A DNA stretch of 64,000 nucleotides from assembly GCA_949361645.1 (NCBI GenBank), contig OX442416.1, forward strand, positions 11,661,869-11,725,868, in the 5' to 3' direction. Origin of the DNA: Spongilla lacustris (Eukaryota > Porifera > Demospongiae > Spongillida > Spongillidae). Below are positions 47,772 to 59,300 of the stretch, piece after piece. The first letter of the stretch is position 1, and every line of letters begins with the position of its first letter. The translations under genes were made by a program, and so were the position numbers. The notes under the pieces were generated by a model. The model was given only the letters and a program-made list of their open reading frames with translations, searched no databases and had not been told where the DNA came from.

Positions 47772-48554
47772 TATTCCCTAATTTTTTTCTCTGCCAGGAG
47801 TGTTCAGTCAATATAATATATGGCTTAGTATATTCGTTGCAAAGCATTGGACGCTTAGATTCCTCTTATTAGTATCGGGTAATATGAGTATATAGACCTC
47901 TTTTTAAATTTCTGAGATATACTCAGGTAGATTAAATAAGGCAATTAGGCCTACCTTTGTTCTTCGGATATCTTAAACTCAGAGTTCTCCTTGTTAACGA
48001 GACGTTTACTTTGGCTTGGTCACCTTTGCTGAATTAGAGCCGCCTGTTGTAAACGTGTCTGCAGCTGCGTACATTAATTGTGTGTAGCTGGCAACAGTAA
48101 ATTAAGACGCGTGTGTGACGTCATATTGCCTACTGCTAAGCAACCGAGAATTTTCATCGATAATGAATTGCACCTGCTTGGGTCATTTCACGGCATTTCA
48201 TCACCAGCTAACAACTGTAGGTCTTATTTGTATGAAAAGGCACGTTTGGAAATAAAATATGCTAATCTCGTCTTCTTACGACGTTCCTGTCGCGAGTTAT
48301 ACGTGATGAACGGAAGACGGAGACCAAAAATTAAATGGCGGAATTTTGGTACCGACTTGTCACTCCACGTAAACGGCACTGTTTAGCGAAGCTCATATAT
48401 GTGCATATCTGTCATGTTTGTGATGGATTATATATGCGAGCTGGCGAGTTAAGGCGACGCTTCGTTACCGTTTTAAAACGCTCGATCGAAAACCACGCCC
48501 ACGAAAGCCAATCCGAAGCCTATCCTGCATAGGACCCACTACCATGGGTCCTGA
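47772..48554. mobile_element. Helitron-like element, copy 3 (5' truncated)
   Basis: From CCCTAATTTTTTTCTCTGCC it follows copies 1 and 2 (GACGCTTAGATTCCTCTTAT, GGTACCGACTTGTCACTCC). It ends with a 7-bp hairpin GGACCCA / TGGGTCC and CTGA (48551-48554), followed by T. The foldback present in the other two copies is absent; the homology begins at the end of the 12.8-kb element. Confidence 0.75.
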
Positions 48555-49339
48555 TGAAAAATGATGGAACTGTACCCTTTTTACCCCATAGGCAATGTAC
48601 AACTGATTTCATCATGGTTAAGCAATAAATTACCAAAACAGATTGTTTCTAAAGAATTATTTATGCCTCCAGGCGGTAGAGTATCCCGATGCCAATATCT
48701 TGTTCTGTCATTGCATTGGATTGATCACATAAAGATAAAAGAACAAGGTAGAGTAACAATACTGAACACGATAAGCAATTGTTGTACACCATTTTCAACT
48801 GTTCCCTCGCTCTACAGGGCTTTCGTATATACATATACATAGATCACATGCATGTGATTTTATACCGCATGTGACGTTTTTACAGCCAAATTAAAGGCAA
48901 ACATATTTATGTCTAATAAAATAAATAAATAATAAATGGATAATAATTATTGGATATGCATAATGATGCATCCAGATGAATGCAATGAGCTGATCATGAG
49001 ACAGAGTAATAAGCTGATAAATTATATGATACTAACAATGAAAGTGCTGAATAGGGGAAGGATATATATGTCTAATGATCACCAATTAAATTTGCCCCCA
49101 TGCAAGGCTCACTCCGACAAGATCCTTGATGCAGGTGAAACGGATCTTGCATAAAAGTTTTGTGCGTGTGCATGGGCTAAGGCGAAGCATGCTTGCACAA
49201 TATACTTCTGAATGAATTATAAAAAGCAGCAGACCTCTATACATGCTTAAATCGAATCCTGACTTGATAAGGGTCATTGCAAGAGCACATGCATTTAATA
49301 GTCAGAGCCTTCCGGCCAATATAGGGCAGTTTTAGTTAA
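48555..49339. other. No gene seen
   Basis: A 93-codon frame at 48561-48842 starts right after the Helitron-like 3' end; no domain or splice support. Confidence 0.4.
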
Positions 49340-51603
49340 CCTTTAATCTCCAGGCAGCGGTCCTAGATCTAGGATCGCTACGGTCCTAGATCTAGGACCA
49401 CCATATTACAGCTTCGATATTAATTGAAATAAACATTGTATTTTCTAACTTAATATTTTATTATTAGCTCCAATCATATTTGGATAAATACTTGAAAGCT
49501 TTATAACAATTCGTTTATTTTCTAATATGATTGCATCAGAATGAGTTTATTGCAAAAAATGGTGAAAAAAGTGACGAATGTTAATCAGTTACTTATTTTT
49601 GCTTGTAACTTCACACCCATATGTGCTCTATTTCAGGGAAACACATTATAACATTAGTAAAACACTGCCCTATAACTTCACTCTGATTTATGCTAACATT
49701 ATGCTTCAAACATTATATATGATGAGATAAACAAATTAGGTTTGAGTGATATCTATAAATGAGTGCATTTACATTTTAGAGCAAAATTAGCATTCAGGAG
49801 GAGAATTTTTATAATTGACCTAGCCAGATCCAATCCTGTATAGTACTGCTAGTTATTGCTCTTTTCTCAAATTAATTAACCAATTAAATGTTGTGATTTT
49901 AATATGCAAGTTTTATGAATTAATTATGTAGTTATTTATAAAGAGTTAAACATGGACTTTAATAAACATTTTATAAAAGCAATAATCTAATGTAGCATAT
50001 ATATTATGTAAACAAATTAGGATTTAACCCTTTCTTGCCACTGAAAATGCGAAAATAGATACCTGCCAATACCAGCACTATAAGTGATTTACATACATTT
50101 TGTGTTTACATTTTAGTTTAATGATTTCAAATATTGTTAGAATATAATGAATACAATTATCAGTTAATCAGAAGTTATATAATGTTATTCAGTGGTTTTT
50201 AGTGGCTAACATCTTGTAAGGTGTATTTTTAATACTCATAGACAAAGCAAGTATTGAAAACTGTGGTACTATTGTGTTCGTAGCAAAATTGCTGCAACCA
50301 ACACGTAGAAGCATTTCAAATGGTAGGTTGTGCACCAAAATTTTTTTTTTATGTAGTATTCATCTGAAGGAAATTCCTATTGATCCTGCCCGGGGGAATC
50401 AACCGCATATTCCCTGGCCAGTTCTCTTTAGATCCAGCAGCATAATTATAATTACCTAAACCTGGTGTATCATGCAATGATAGGCATGGCAACAACATTG
50501 GGGCAAATCAATGGATGTATAAATACCAAGGAACGTGTTTTGAAGGTTGAATTCATCAAAATGCAGGGATTGTGGACATTAAACAACCTTCTGAAGCTCT
50601 GAAATTGAGTAAATTTGAGCTAGTGGATCAAAAATGCAATGGACTTGTACGTAGTATTAGCACGACATGCATGATGCCATAATTAATGCAGTTAGACTAA
50701 ACTTGAACAGTTCCTCAGTTCTTCAAATAAACAAGTGATAGGCCACTTTTTGGTTGTACAGCCAATTGGCCCAATACCCATGCAAACAGCCCTTTTGTAT
50801 AGAGACATTCAATACTACCGACTCGCTATACAATAATGTTAATCTGTGCATGCATGGCGGCACTGTAGAGTATCTGCTGCACTGTGCCACTTACTCCTAC
50901 AACTTCAGCAATACCATGCCCTTCCCCCTAAGTAGTCTGGCTGTGGTGGTCATTCTCCATTTCGTCCCTAAACGTAACAAGATTATGCGAAAGTAATTCC
51001 ATATCGCAAGAACCACGCCCCCCGTTTATACAAACCCGTTCCCTTTGATCGCTTCTCTTGTCGGCTCCTCATTACTACTGAGGGCGCTGTAGCTTTCCTT
51101 GTGACTAGTAGAGGCCTCTGAACAACCTTATTCAGCATTCTCACACAGATCACACCTCTTCTGCTTATTGTACCGCCCGATCTCTCCAGCTAAGCCGTCT
51201 TTATGAACGCTCTCGACTTTTTCCTCTGTGGTCGTGTCGTTTGACCACTTAAAGTTAATCCGACACTTATGACATGCTCCTACGACATGTAAAACAGTCT
51301 AGAACAAATCTGATTCCTTTTAATCTTCCCTACAACAGCCTCATCGACGGCGAAGTTCTTTCCCATTTTCGCGGTAATGCCAGCAAATTGATGGATGCGC
51401 AACGTTTGGATGCTTTTATCTCCTGACACAAAAAATACCATTATGGAAAACTACCATTTCTAAGTAGCCTGGACATATCTAGATAAGGCAGAGCTGTTTC
51501 AGAATTTTCAAAACATGCAGGCGTTCCTTATTTTCAGCAGCTTAGTTTGTCATCCTAGATCTAGGACGATCGTCCTAGATATAGGACGGTTGGAGATTAA
51601 AGG
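49340..51603. mobile_element. piggyBac-like element, 2.26 kb
   Basis: TTAA flanks both ends (49336-49339 and 51604-51607). Inverted termini start CCTTTAATCTCCA. Just inside each end stand two 14-bp palindromes TCCTAGATCTAGGA (49369-49400 on the left, 51553-51590 with one change on the right). The interior is AT-rich with one coding-like exon on minus (51298-51128), so it is probably a deleted derivative. Confidence 0.75.
51128..51298 (-). pseudogene. Orphan exon with CxxC pairs in the piggyBac-like element
   Basis: After a TTTGTTCTAG acceptor, 56 codons run to a stop. They include GACHKCRINFKWSND and KQKRCDLCENAE, i.e. two CxxC pairs about 40 residues apart. This could be the Cys-rich C-terminal domain of a piggyBac-type transposase, which binds DNA through zinc, but the spacing is not a clear match. 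A related decayed stretch lies at 1180-1263. Confidence 0.35.
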
Positions 51604-51710
51604 TTAACAAGTACATAAGTACATAAAATTCTTTGTCTATAGGTTAATCAGTGCTGTTATAGTAGATAGTAATGCATGTTTATATAGGCCTATATATGTG
51701 TGTTATTTAT

Positions 51711-54700
51711 ACAGTACCCGCTCGCTCCAGCGGTAATTATCACCTTCGCTCCAGCGGAAAAATAATTATATTCACCTGGTACAGAAGAAACTCTTGGTGT
51801 ACTCAGCAAACCCACCTGTGGTTGACTTCTCCCCTCTCTTGATGGAATTCACTGTTTATACGCGCCTTTGCTGTATACACAGCGCTTCGTAATCCGCCCT
51901 TTTCTAATATTTCATTTCCTTCTCTGCACCCCGCCTACCTGTACTTCTTACTAGTACCTTCATTACATGTAAGATCGAACGCTACGTGTATGCAATACCT
52001 GCACGATCACTTCCTAGCCAGAATAAGAGCTCCAACCTAGCTTTGTTACCTTGGTGGAGGCAGGATGGACACAACCTGAGTACCCAACCCAAAGAAGGAA
52101 AGTTTCACCATATAGTACACTGTTCCTTCTATTTTACCTCACGTGTTCACTTTCTTGATGATGCACATGCACCCTTGTTCTCTTGGTTATGCACCTTAGT
52201 TGAGCATCTGATCATGTAACACCTCAGGTTGAGAGGACCGGTGTAGGTATGCATTGATAAGGACGTACCTGGAATATCAGTTTCGCTACATAGCCAATCA
52301 TCTAAATTTGGAGCATTAAGGGATAGGTTGAGTACAGTTTTCCTAATCCCACCATACCACAATAACATGAGCACACCATTTTCTGCTATGTGAGGATGAA
52401 AAGCATGCACGACACAAGAAAAAAAAAGTACAGTGTGTGGAGTGATGATTTTCTTTATGCTCACATGCTCGTGCATTATGCAGCATGTCGATGGAAATGG
52501 TCATTTGGTATGACAAGTGTGTATGGTACCATACAAATTGTAGCTGCAGCATTACATGTCAAAAATGGGATACCTGAAAATGCTTTCTATTTAGGACAGC
52601 TTTGCCAACCATTCATACGGAGAACACAGATCAATTGCGTTCTGGTCACTGGCTCATTGAGGCAGATGGACATTGCGGACAAATGTCTGTGGAGTACGAT
52701 CAGGTCAGGCTGGCTGCCACGGGGATCTAAGCTACATGTTGTGCTGCTTCTTTGTATGTGTAGGAACCATACACACTTGTGCATATGCATCTGACCATGT
52801 ACATCAACTAATCTAAAACAGTACAGTACATGTATATTGTATGCACGATGGACATCTGGCTGTTAACATGCCCTTACCCCCTTTGCGGTGTGGAGAACCC
52901 TGCCAGTTTAGCTTCGGGTTTTGGTTATAAACATGCACGTGCCTACTCTGTACAACATGGTTACCTCTTCACTTAAATTTGTATTACTTGAGCCAGTTAG
53001 TTTAGTTCAGCCTTTTGATTTCACTGTGCCACACTGTACACCTGTAATACAATAAGTTAAATATTAGCATTTGATAGTTGTCTCTTTACAAGCACTCAGC
53101 ATATGCAGAAACCAACCATCTCCACCAATTTGCTAAAGTACTGTCATGTCAGGTGGTAAATGAGCAAACTGCAAAGCACTGTTGGAGGATGCTATGAAAT
53201 AGGTGTACGTGGATAGCACCAAACCTTTGCATTGGTAGTGTCTTCAAATGCACGGAGAATTGATTTCAAATGCTCATCTTTGCAATGAATTGCAGTGTAG
53301 GATGGTACTAACCAAGGTAAGAAAAACAGCTAGCCACCAATACCCAGTGTGTGCAATATAGTGTCTCATCCCACCGCGTGTAGGCAAAGCCCCGATATCT
53401 AACGTTGTCGTGTACGTTTAAATCTTCACTTGAACTAAATATAATCAGCATGACAACAGTTCACGTGCGCTGTGGCTGGATCCCAGTGGCTAGCGCACGA
53501 AGCTTGAACTGTGGTCATGTTGAAGACGCCATACAGAGACGGCCGGACCACATATTTATTCACTTGCCTCATACTTTCACACATATGATCCCAAAGCTCC
53601 ACGAATGTAGGCAGAGTATGACTGTAGTTTCTGCTGCTGTAAATTCACAGGCATGCAAAGGTGCTCATTCACTAGAAATCAAGACTCGATCGAACCACGA
53701 TATTCTAATGAATGAGCACCTTTTCATAATGTTTACAGCATGCGCGGCCGCTATGAGACTGAAGTACGGGCAGTCGTACACACCGCACTTACAGTCGCAA
53801 AACGTTGGGATCATATGTGTGAAAGTATGAGGCAAGTGAATAAATGTATAGTCTATTAGTGCACGTGTCTTCAACGTGACCACAGTTCAAGCTTCGTGAG
53901 CTAGCCACAGGGATCCAGCCACAGCGCACGTGAACTGTTGTCATGCTGATTATATTTAGTTCAAGTGAAGATTTAAACGTACATGACAACGTTATCGGGG
54001 CTTTGCCTACACGCGGTGGGATGAGACACTATATTGCACACACTGGGTATTGGTGGCTAGCTGTTTTTCTTACCTTGGTTAGTACCATCCTACACTGCAA
54101 TTCATTGCAAAGATGAGCATTTGAAATCAATTCTCCGTGCATTTGAAGACACTACCAATGCAAAGGTTTGGTGCTATCCACGTACACCTATTTCATAGCA
54201 TCCTCCAACAGTGCTTTGCAGTTTGCTCATTTACCACCTGACATGACAGTACTTTAGCAAATTGGTGGAGATGGTTGGTTTCTGCATATGCTGAGTGCTT
54301 GTAAAGAGACAACTATCAAATGCTAATATTTAACTTATTGTATTACAGGTGTACAGTGTGGCACAGTGAAATCAAAAGGCTGAACTAAACTAACTGGCTC
54401 AAGTAATACAAATTTAAGTGAAGAGGTAACCATGTTGTACAGAGTAGGCACGTGCATGTTTATAACCAAAACCCGAAGCTAAACTGGCAGGGTTCTCCAC
54501 ACCGCAAAGGGGGTAAGGGCATGTTAACAGCCAGATGTCCATCGTGCATACAATATACATGTACTGTACTGTTTTAGATTAGTTGATGTACATGGTCAGA
54601 TGCATATGCACAAGTGTGTATGGTTCCTACACATACAAAGAAGCAGCACAACATGTAGCTTAGATCCCCGTGGCAGCCAGCCTGACCTGATCGTACTCCA

Positions 54701-55679
54701 CAGACATTTGTCCGCAATGTCCATCTGCCTCAATGAGCCAGTGACCAGAACGCAATTGATCTGTGTTCTCCGTATGAATGGTTGGCAAAGCTGTCCTAAA
54801 TAGAAAGCATTTTCAGGTATCCCATTTTTGACATGTAATGCTGCAGCTACAATTTGTATGGTACCATACACACTTGTCATACCAAATGACCATTTCCATC
54901 GACATGCTGCATAATGCACGAGCATGTGAGCATAAAGAAAATCATCACTCCACACACTGTACTTTTTTTTTCTTGTGTCGTGCATGCTTTTCATCCTCAC
55001 ATAGCAGAAAATGGTGTGCTCATGTTATTGTGGTATGGTGGGATTAGGAAAACTGTACTCAACCTATCCCTTAATGCTCCAAATTTAGATGATTGGCTAT
55101 GTAGCGAAACTGATATTCCAGGTACGTCCTTATCAATGCATACCTACACCGGTCCTCTCAACCTGAGGTGTTACATGATCAGATGCTCAACTAAGGTGCA
55201 TAACCAAGAGAACAAGGGTGCATGTGCATCATCAAGAAAGTGAACACGTGAGGTAAAATAGAAGGAACAGTGTACTATATGGTGAAACTTTCCTTCTTTG
55301 GGTTGGGTACTCAGGTTGTGTCCATCCTGCCTCCACCAAGGTAACAAAGCTAGGTTGGAGCTCTTATTCTGGCTAGGAAGTGATCGTGCAGGTATTGCAT
55401 ACACGTAGCGTTCGATCTTACATGTAATGAAGGTACTAGTAAGAAGTACAGGTAGGCGGGGTGCAGAGAAGGAAATGAAATATTAGAAAAGGGCGGATTA
55501 CGAAGCGCTGTGTATACAGCAAAGGCGCGTATAAACAGTGAATTCCATCAAGAGAGGGGAGAAGTCAACCACAGGTGGGTTTGCTGAGTACACCAAGAGT
55601 TTCTTCTGTACCAGGTGAATATAATTATTTTTCCGCTGGAGCGAAGGTGATAATTACCGCTGGAGCGAGCGGGTACTGT
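51711..55679. repeat. 3.97-kb palindrome (two ~1.9-kb inverted arms)
   Basis: Positions mirror about x + y = 107390, so 51711 pairs with 55679. Both edges read TACAGTACCCGCTCGCTCC and its reverse, with TA at the border. Comparable frames in the two arms translate identically (52390-52794 and 54596-55000). Differences appear only near the centre: a 4-base indel around 53398 versus 53990, and several substitutions from about 53450 inwards. The ~100-bp core ends in a short hairpin AAGGTGCTCATTCA / TGAATGAGCACCTT (53658-53717). It may be a DNA transposon with very long TIRs. Confidence 0.93.
54914..55122 (+). CDS. Exon-like frame in the right arm (mirrored in the left arm)
   Basis: After a CACATAGCAG acceptor at about 55009, the frame reads NGVLMLLWYGGIRKTVLNLS and DDWLCSETDIP and meets a CCAG|GTACGT donor near 55122. 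The identical exon lies on the minus strand of the left arm (about 52268-52381). A nearby upstream frame contains SICLNEPVTRTQLICVLRMN. I do not recognise the protein. If real, the palindrome carries two outward-facing copies of one gene. Confidence 0.3.
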
Positions 55680-56457
55680 AGTAACTGTTGCATCTTACGT
55701 ATACAACTATTCAAATTCTTGCATTGCTAAACAAACTATTATTGGCGCATCCCTCAGGTCATATATGCCACAGGTGCATATTTTAGAAGGGGGAGAAACT
55801 AGAGCACGAAGCAGTAGTGAGCTTGTGAATATTTCAGTGACATTTACATGAGGTATGTCAAATACATAATAACATTTGGCGTCCAAATTAAGAGTTCAAC
55901 TTTAAGTCATCTTTTATACCATGGATCAATAATTTTGGGCGTTTATGTTCATGTATACATGCATGCATGGCACTGTACAAAGGGAAAGCCATCATGCAGA
56001 CATAGTGTAGTAATTGATGTACCACTTTAGTACCCTGTGACTGTCGAAGTTCGCGCGAGCATAACAGTCACTATATATAATACTTTACTCCATGCCGCAT
56101 GCTATCACCTAATACACATCGGTACATTTCTGCAATTACGTGCGTGTAATCACCCAGCTCTCCTGACATATGTATATAACAGCAATAAAAGAATCTATGA
56201 CTATAACGACCCTAAAAAATAAATCCACTAATTGAAAATTGTGCATGCTAAATTTAACTGATCAAATGACTGTAACTTGCATGAATTTTTTTGTCTGGAT
56301 TCATCTGAATAAGAGTCCATTTCAGTATAATTTCTTTGCATGACAGCATCACGTGCATGCCAATGAGACTATTAAAAAGAAAAAATAAATTCATTCCTGC
56401 TCATTACCTTTCCACCGGCCGATTCAATTCCACGCCGTAGATTAATTGGTTAAGAGA
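55680..56457. other. No gene seen
   Basis: AT-rich sequence with short open frames only. It lies 3' of the DNRLRE gene on the minus strand and may hold its 3' UTR. Confidence 0.4.
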
Positions 56458-57135
56458 TCAACACAGTACATTAATGAATGGCGGGCGTGGTGTCTGCCTT
56501 CTACTACTAAATCTCAGATCAGTTCCTAAGTCAGTGTTGTCATTTGTCGCCCACACCAATAGTCCATTATTCGGGTCTCCTTTCAGCCAGTTACGTGCGG
56601 CTTCGGTAATATCGAACAGTATGTATGACGGAGGCTGCTGCGACATCGTGAAGCTGTCCTGGGTGTAATGTACGGCATCTGTACCATCAAGAGCGAGGTA
56701 CAGCTGCGACCAGGGAATTAACGCGGGTGACGTTTGTCTGTAGATGCTTGTTGCCTGGCTCTCTATCCACGGGACAAGTACCTGGTGAACTTGCAACGTA
56801 CGGCTCCAGTCCGAAGCTTGTTTAGGAGAGAGCCCGCCAGGACGGCCCGAATAATTGAAGTACACGAACAATTTTGCCCACTTCATACTTCCGCAACTTG
56901 TAGGAATATTTTCAAATTGCACAAGAAACCTGTTTATGAAAGAACTAGGTGCCATTCCAACTCGTAACAGATTAGGATCATCAGGTATTGTGTTGCGAGA
57001 TCCATCCAAATACACGTCCTGCGTGTCCTCTAGCCTGTAGTTAACGCCGATGCCAGTATTTGTTGGTGTACATGTTACTCCGTGTGCGGGACCACACCAG
57101 AATACGACAAGCACGAGCAATGAATAAAGAAACAT
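56458..57135 (-). CDS. Secreted DNRLRE (CBM96-like) domain protein, single exon
   Basis: The start at 57135 gives 225 aa beginning with a clean signal peptide, MFLYSLLVLVVFWCGPAHG. The frame is open further upstream, but that part lacks a secretory start. The mature part follows the DNRLRE beta-sandwich pattern: EDTQDVYLDGSRN, LLRVGMAPSSFINRFLVQFE, MKWAKLFVYFNYS, a Trp-containing middle, YILFDITEAARNWLKGDPNN and GLLVWATND, ending P.FINVLC. The family includes extracellular carbohydrate-binding modules. Three Cys remain in the mature chain. The frame is intact and unrelated to the mobile elements around it, so this is the best host-gene candidate in the window. The ligand is unknown. Confidence 0.8.
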   Translation of the reverse strand: MFLYSLLVLVVFWCGPAHGVTCTPTNTGIGVNYRLEDTQDVYLDGSRNTIPDDPNLLRVGMAPSSFINRFLVQFENIPTSCGSMKWAKLFVYFNYSGRPGGLSPKQASDWSRTLQVHQVLVPWIESQATSIYRQTSPALIPWSQLYLALDGTDAVHYTQDSFTMSQQPPSYILFDITEAARNWLKGDPNNGLLVWATNDNTDLGTDLRFSSRRQTPRPPFINVLC

Positions 57136-57949
57136 TTCACTATAAATACATGTACGTGATATGGAATAGCACCGGCGATGTCGTTTAAATACTATCTCTC
57201 TATATAGGTACTGTAATAAATTTTTGAAAATGAATAAAACTAGAACTTTTATGCATAGCCTAAAAGAGCAAATTGAATGCATCAAAAATATGCTTTTGCC
57301 ACGGAAAACAGATTACTATTTCAAACGTTATAACGTTTCAAACATTACGTCGCTGGTGACTAACAATGTACGCAATGTGAATTGACCACGCTATAAAAAA
57401 CTGTGATGGCTTGACTTCTCCATGCAACTACTGTAAAAGTATTCAAGATAATGATGCCATATTTGCATAAAATACAACATAGGTACTCTTTATAAGGTTC
57501 ACAGAGTCAAATACACATTACATCTAAATTTAGCTGTCTCATTATATAATCTAGCTGCCAATACGGCAATAGCCCGTATAGCGATATCATATAGTTCTCC
57601 CCTCTTTATTCACATTCAATGTGTAATAATTACTTTAGGAACTTGAGACTTCTTTGATTGATTTACACATATTATGTGTCCATTGTATAGCACATTTTGA
57701 CGATCCACATACCATACATGTAGGTGTTCAATATACAGACCATTAATAACTGATCACGCCCATAGCCATTGAGACATCAGGAGAGAGCTTGACCATCACC
57801 TTAGGCAGGCATCAGGAGAGTGCAATGTAGGCTCATACTTGCTACAAAGGCTAGTCAGTTGCAGTACAATGTGGAACTGAATGCTGCTTCTGTTATGGAT
57901 TCTGTATCGTTTTATTAGTATAGTTACTTAATATTGTGCATTGTTTATG
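57136..57949. other. 5' flank of the DNRLRE gene
   Basis: A CTCTATATAGG TATA-like word lies 55-70 bp upstream of the start codon on the minus strand. The rest is AT-rich with no recognised feature. Confidence 0.4.
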
Positions 57950-59300
57950 CTTACCTTCATTATTTTATTATTACAAATAACTGAAACGTTGGATAAAACG
58001 CTTCAAAAATATTACATTAATTTTTTTTTCATTATGAGATATTAGGAAACTCATTTGATAGTTCTAACTTCCTTCACACATTGCAACTTCTTTTCTATCT
58101 TCCTCCTTGAACTGTTCTCCTTCTTTTGAATCTTATCTTTAAGTTGCTGATCTTGCAAATATTGTGCTCATGTTGTTTACTAACTAACTTTACTCTCTAA
58201 GCTTGTCAGATGCAAAATTTAACCAGGCTATATTTTCTTGCTTATTCTGAGAGTGTGCACACAACCACTAATTAATTTTACATCTTACGTTTCCATCATT
58301 TAACATTAGATGCTTTTCTATAAAGGTAATCAGCCAGGCCAAGGGTGCATTGTGTTCAGCAAACATACTTAAATTGGTGAACAATGGTTGGTGATATAGA
58401 TGAGCTAAAGTACCTTCAAGGTAGCCATGCAACTGTGTCTACTATATTACACATACTTCAAGTAGCTAGTGTACTACAATATCTATTATCTTATCTTGTT
58501 CTGTTGTAGCATGCAGAATTTTGTAGTTCAAGGTTCAGGGAGAGCACCTGCCATTTGATCCAAAGCTACTTCAATAACTGGGCATATGCTGGTTATGGGT
58601 AGATGTATTTCTCAATGTTACTGCATACTAACATGAAAATATTGTCTTGAAAAATACGCTGTGTGGGCACCATCATATTTTTATGATTGAGCTGTTTTTA
58701 ATGATATGGCGGTCCATGCTGTACAATACTTTCCATAACTAACGCGTGCCTTGACGAATTCGGTGCGTATTAAATAGAACATTCACACAACTCTTTGACA
58801 CATAAACAAAATAGATTGTGTATGCGTTGAAAATACAAAAAATAAGTTTAATTCACATGCAGGGCTCTAACACAGAAATACCAGGTTAAGCATTATTATG
58901 TCAAGCTCTAAGCAATCCAACAGTAAACACCTGTGCCGATAAATGGACCCTTGGGCACCATCCAAAGCTCATGAAATTTTATCCTGATATAGGCTAGGAC
59001 CTAATAAACATGGGAAACGCTTCCTCAAGTGAGTGCTTTAAGAATCTAGGGAATAACTAATCGCGACCGATTACTATGGAAATCATCGAGGCACACAAAA
59101 TAACGCCGTATGCTGGCTTACATTTAGATACCAAAGTGTATCGGGCAACCCCTTTTGTTCTGTATTATAGCAATAAAGTCCTAAATACCTTGCAAACAAC
59201 TTTACAAAGCGCGCGTCTTCTTAAGCACTCGTAGAGAAATCCTAAATACGGTCACAATTTTCGACGAAATTTAGATCACCAGTTTCCGCCTACGCAAACG
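57950..59300 (-). pseudogene. Decayed, internally deleted second copy of the 30-kb transposon family
   Basis: Minus-strand translation near 58370-58320 gives SMFAEHN and, after a frame change, LGLADYLYRKASNVK. These match NMFAEK...LGLADYHFRNAHNVK of the gene at 29795-32482. Charged Lys/Glu-rich sequence follows to about 58050 with stops. The upstream part (58950-59290) matches the promoter block at 32830-33170. The conserved SWDST region is missing. Confidence 0.6.

Noticed and set aside
51711..55679. Simple assembly fold-back artefact as the explanation of the palindrome
   Set aside because: The arms differ by an indel and several substitutions near the centre, which a read artefact would not create. 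Not excluded completely without reads.
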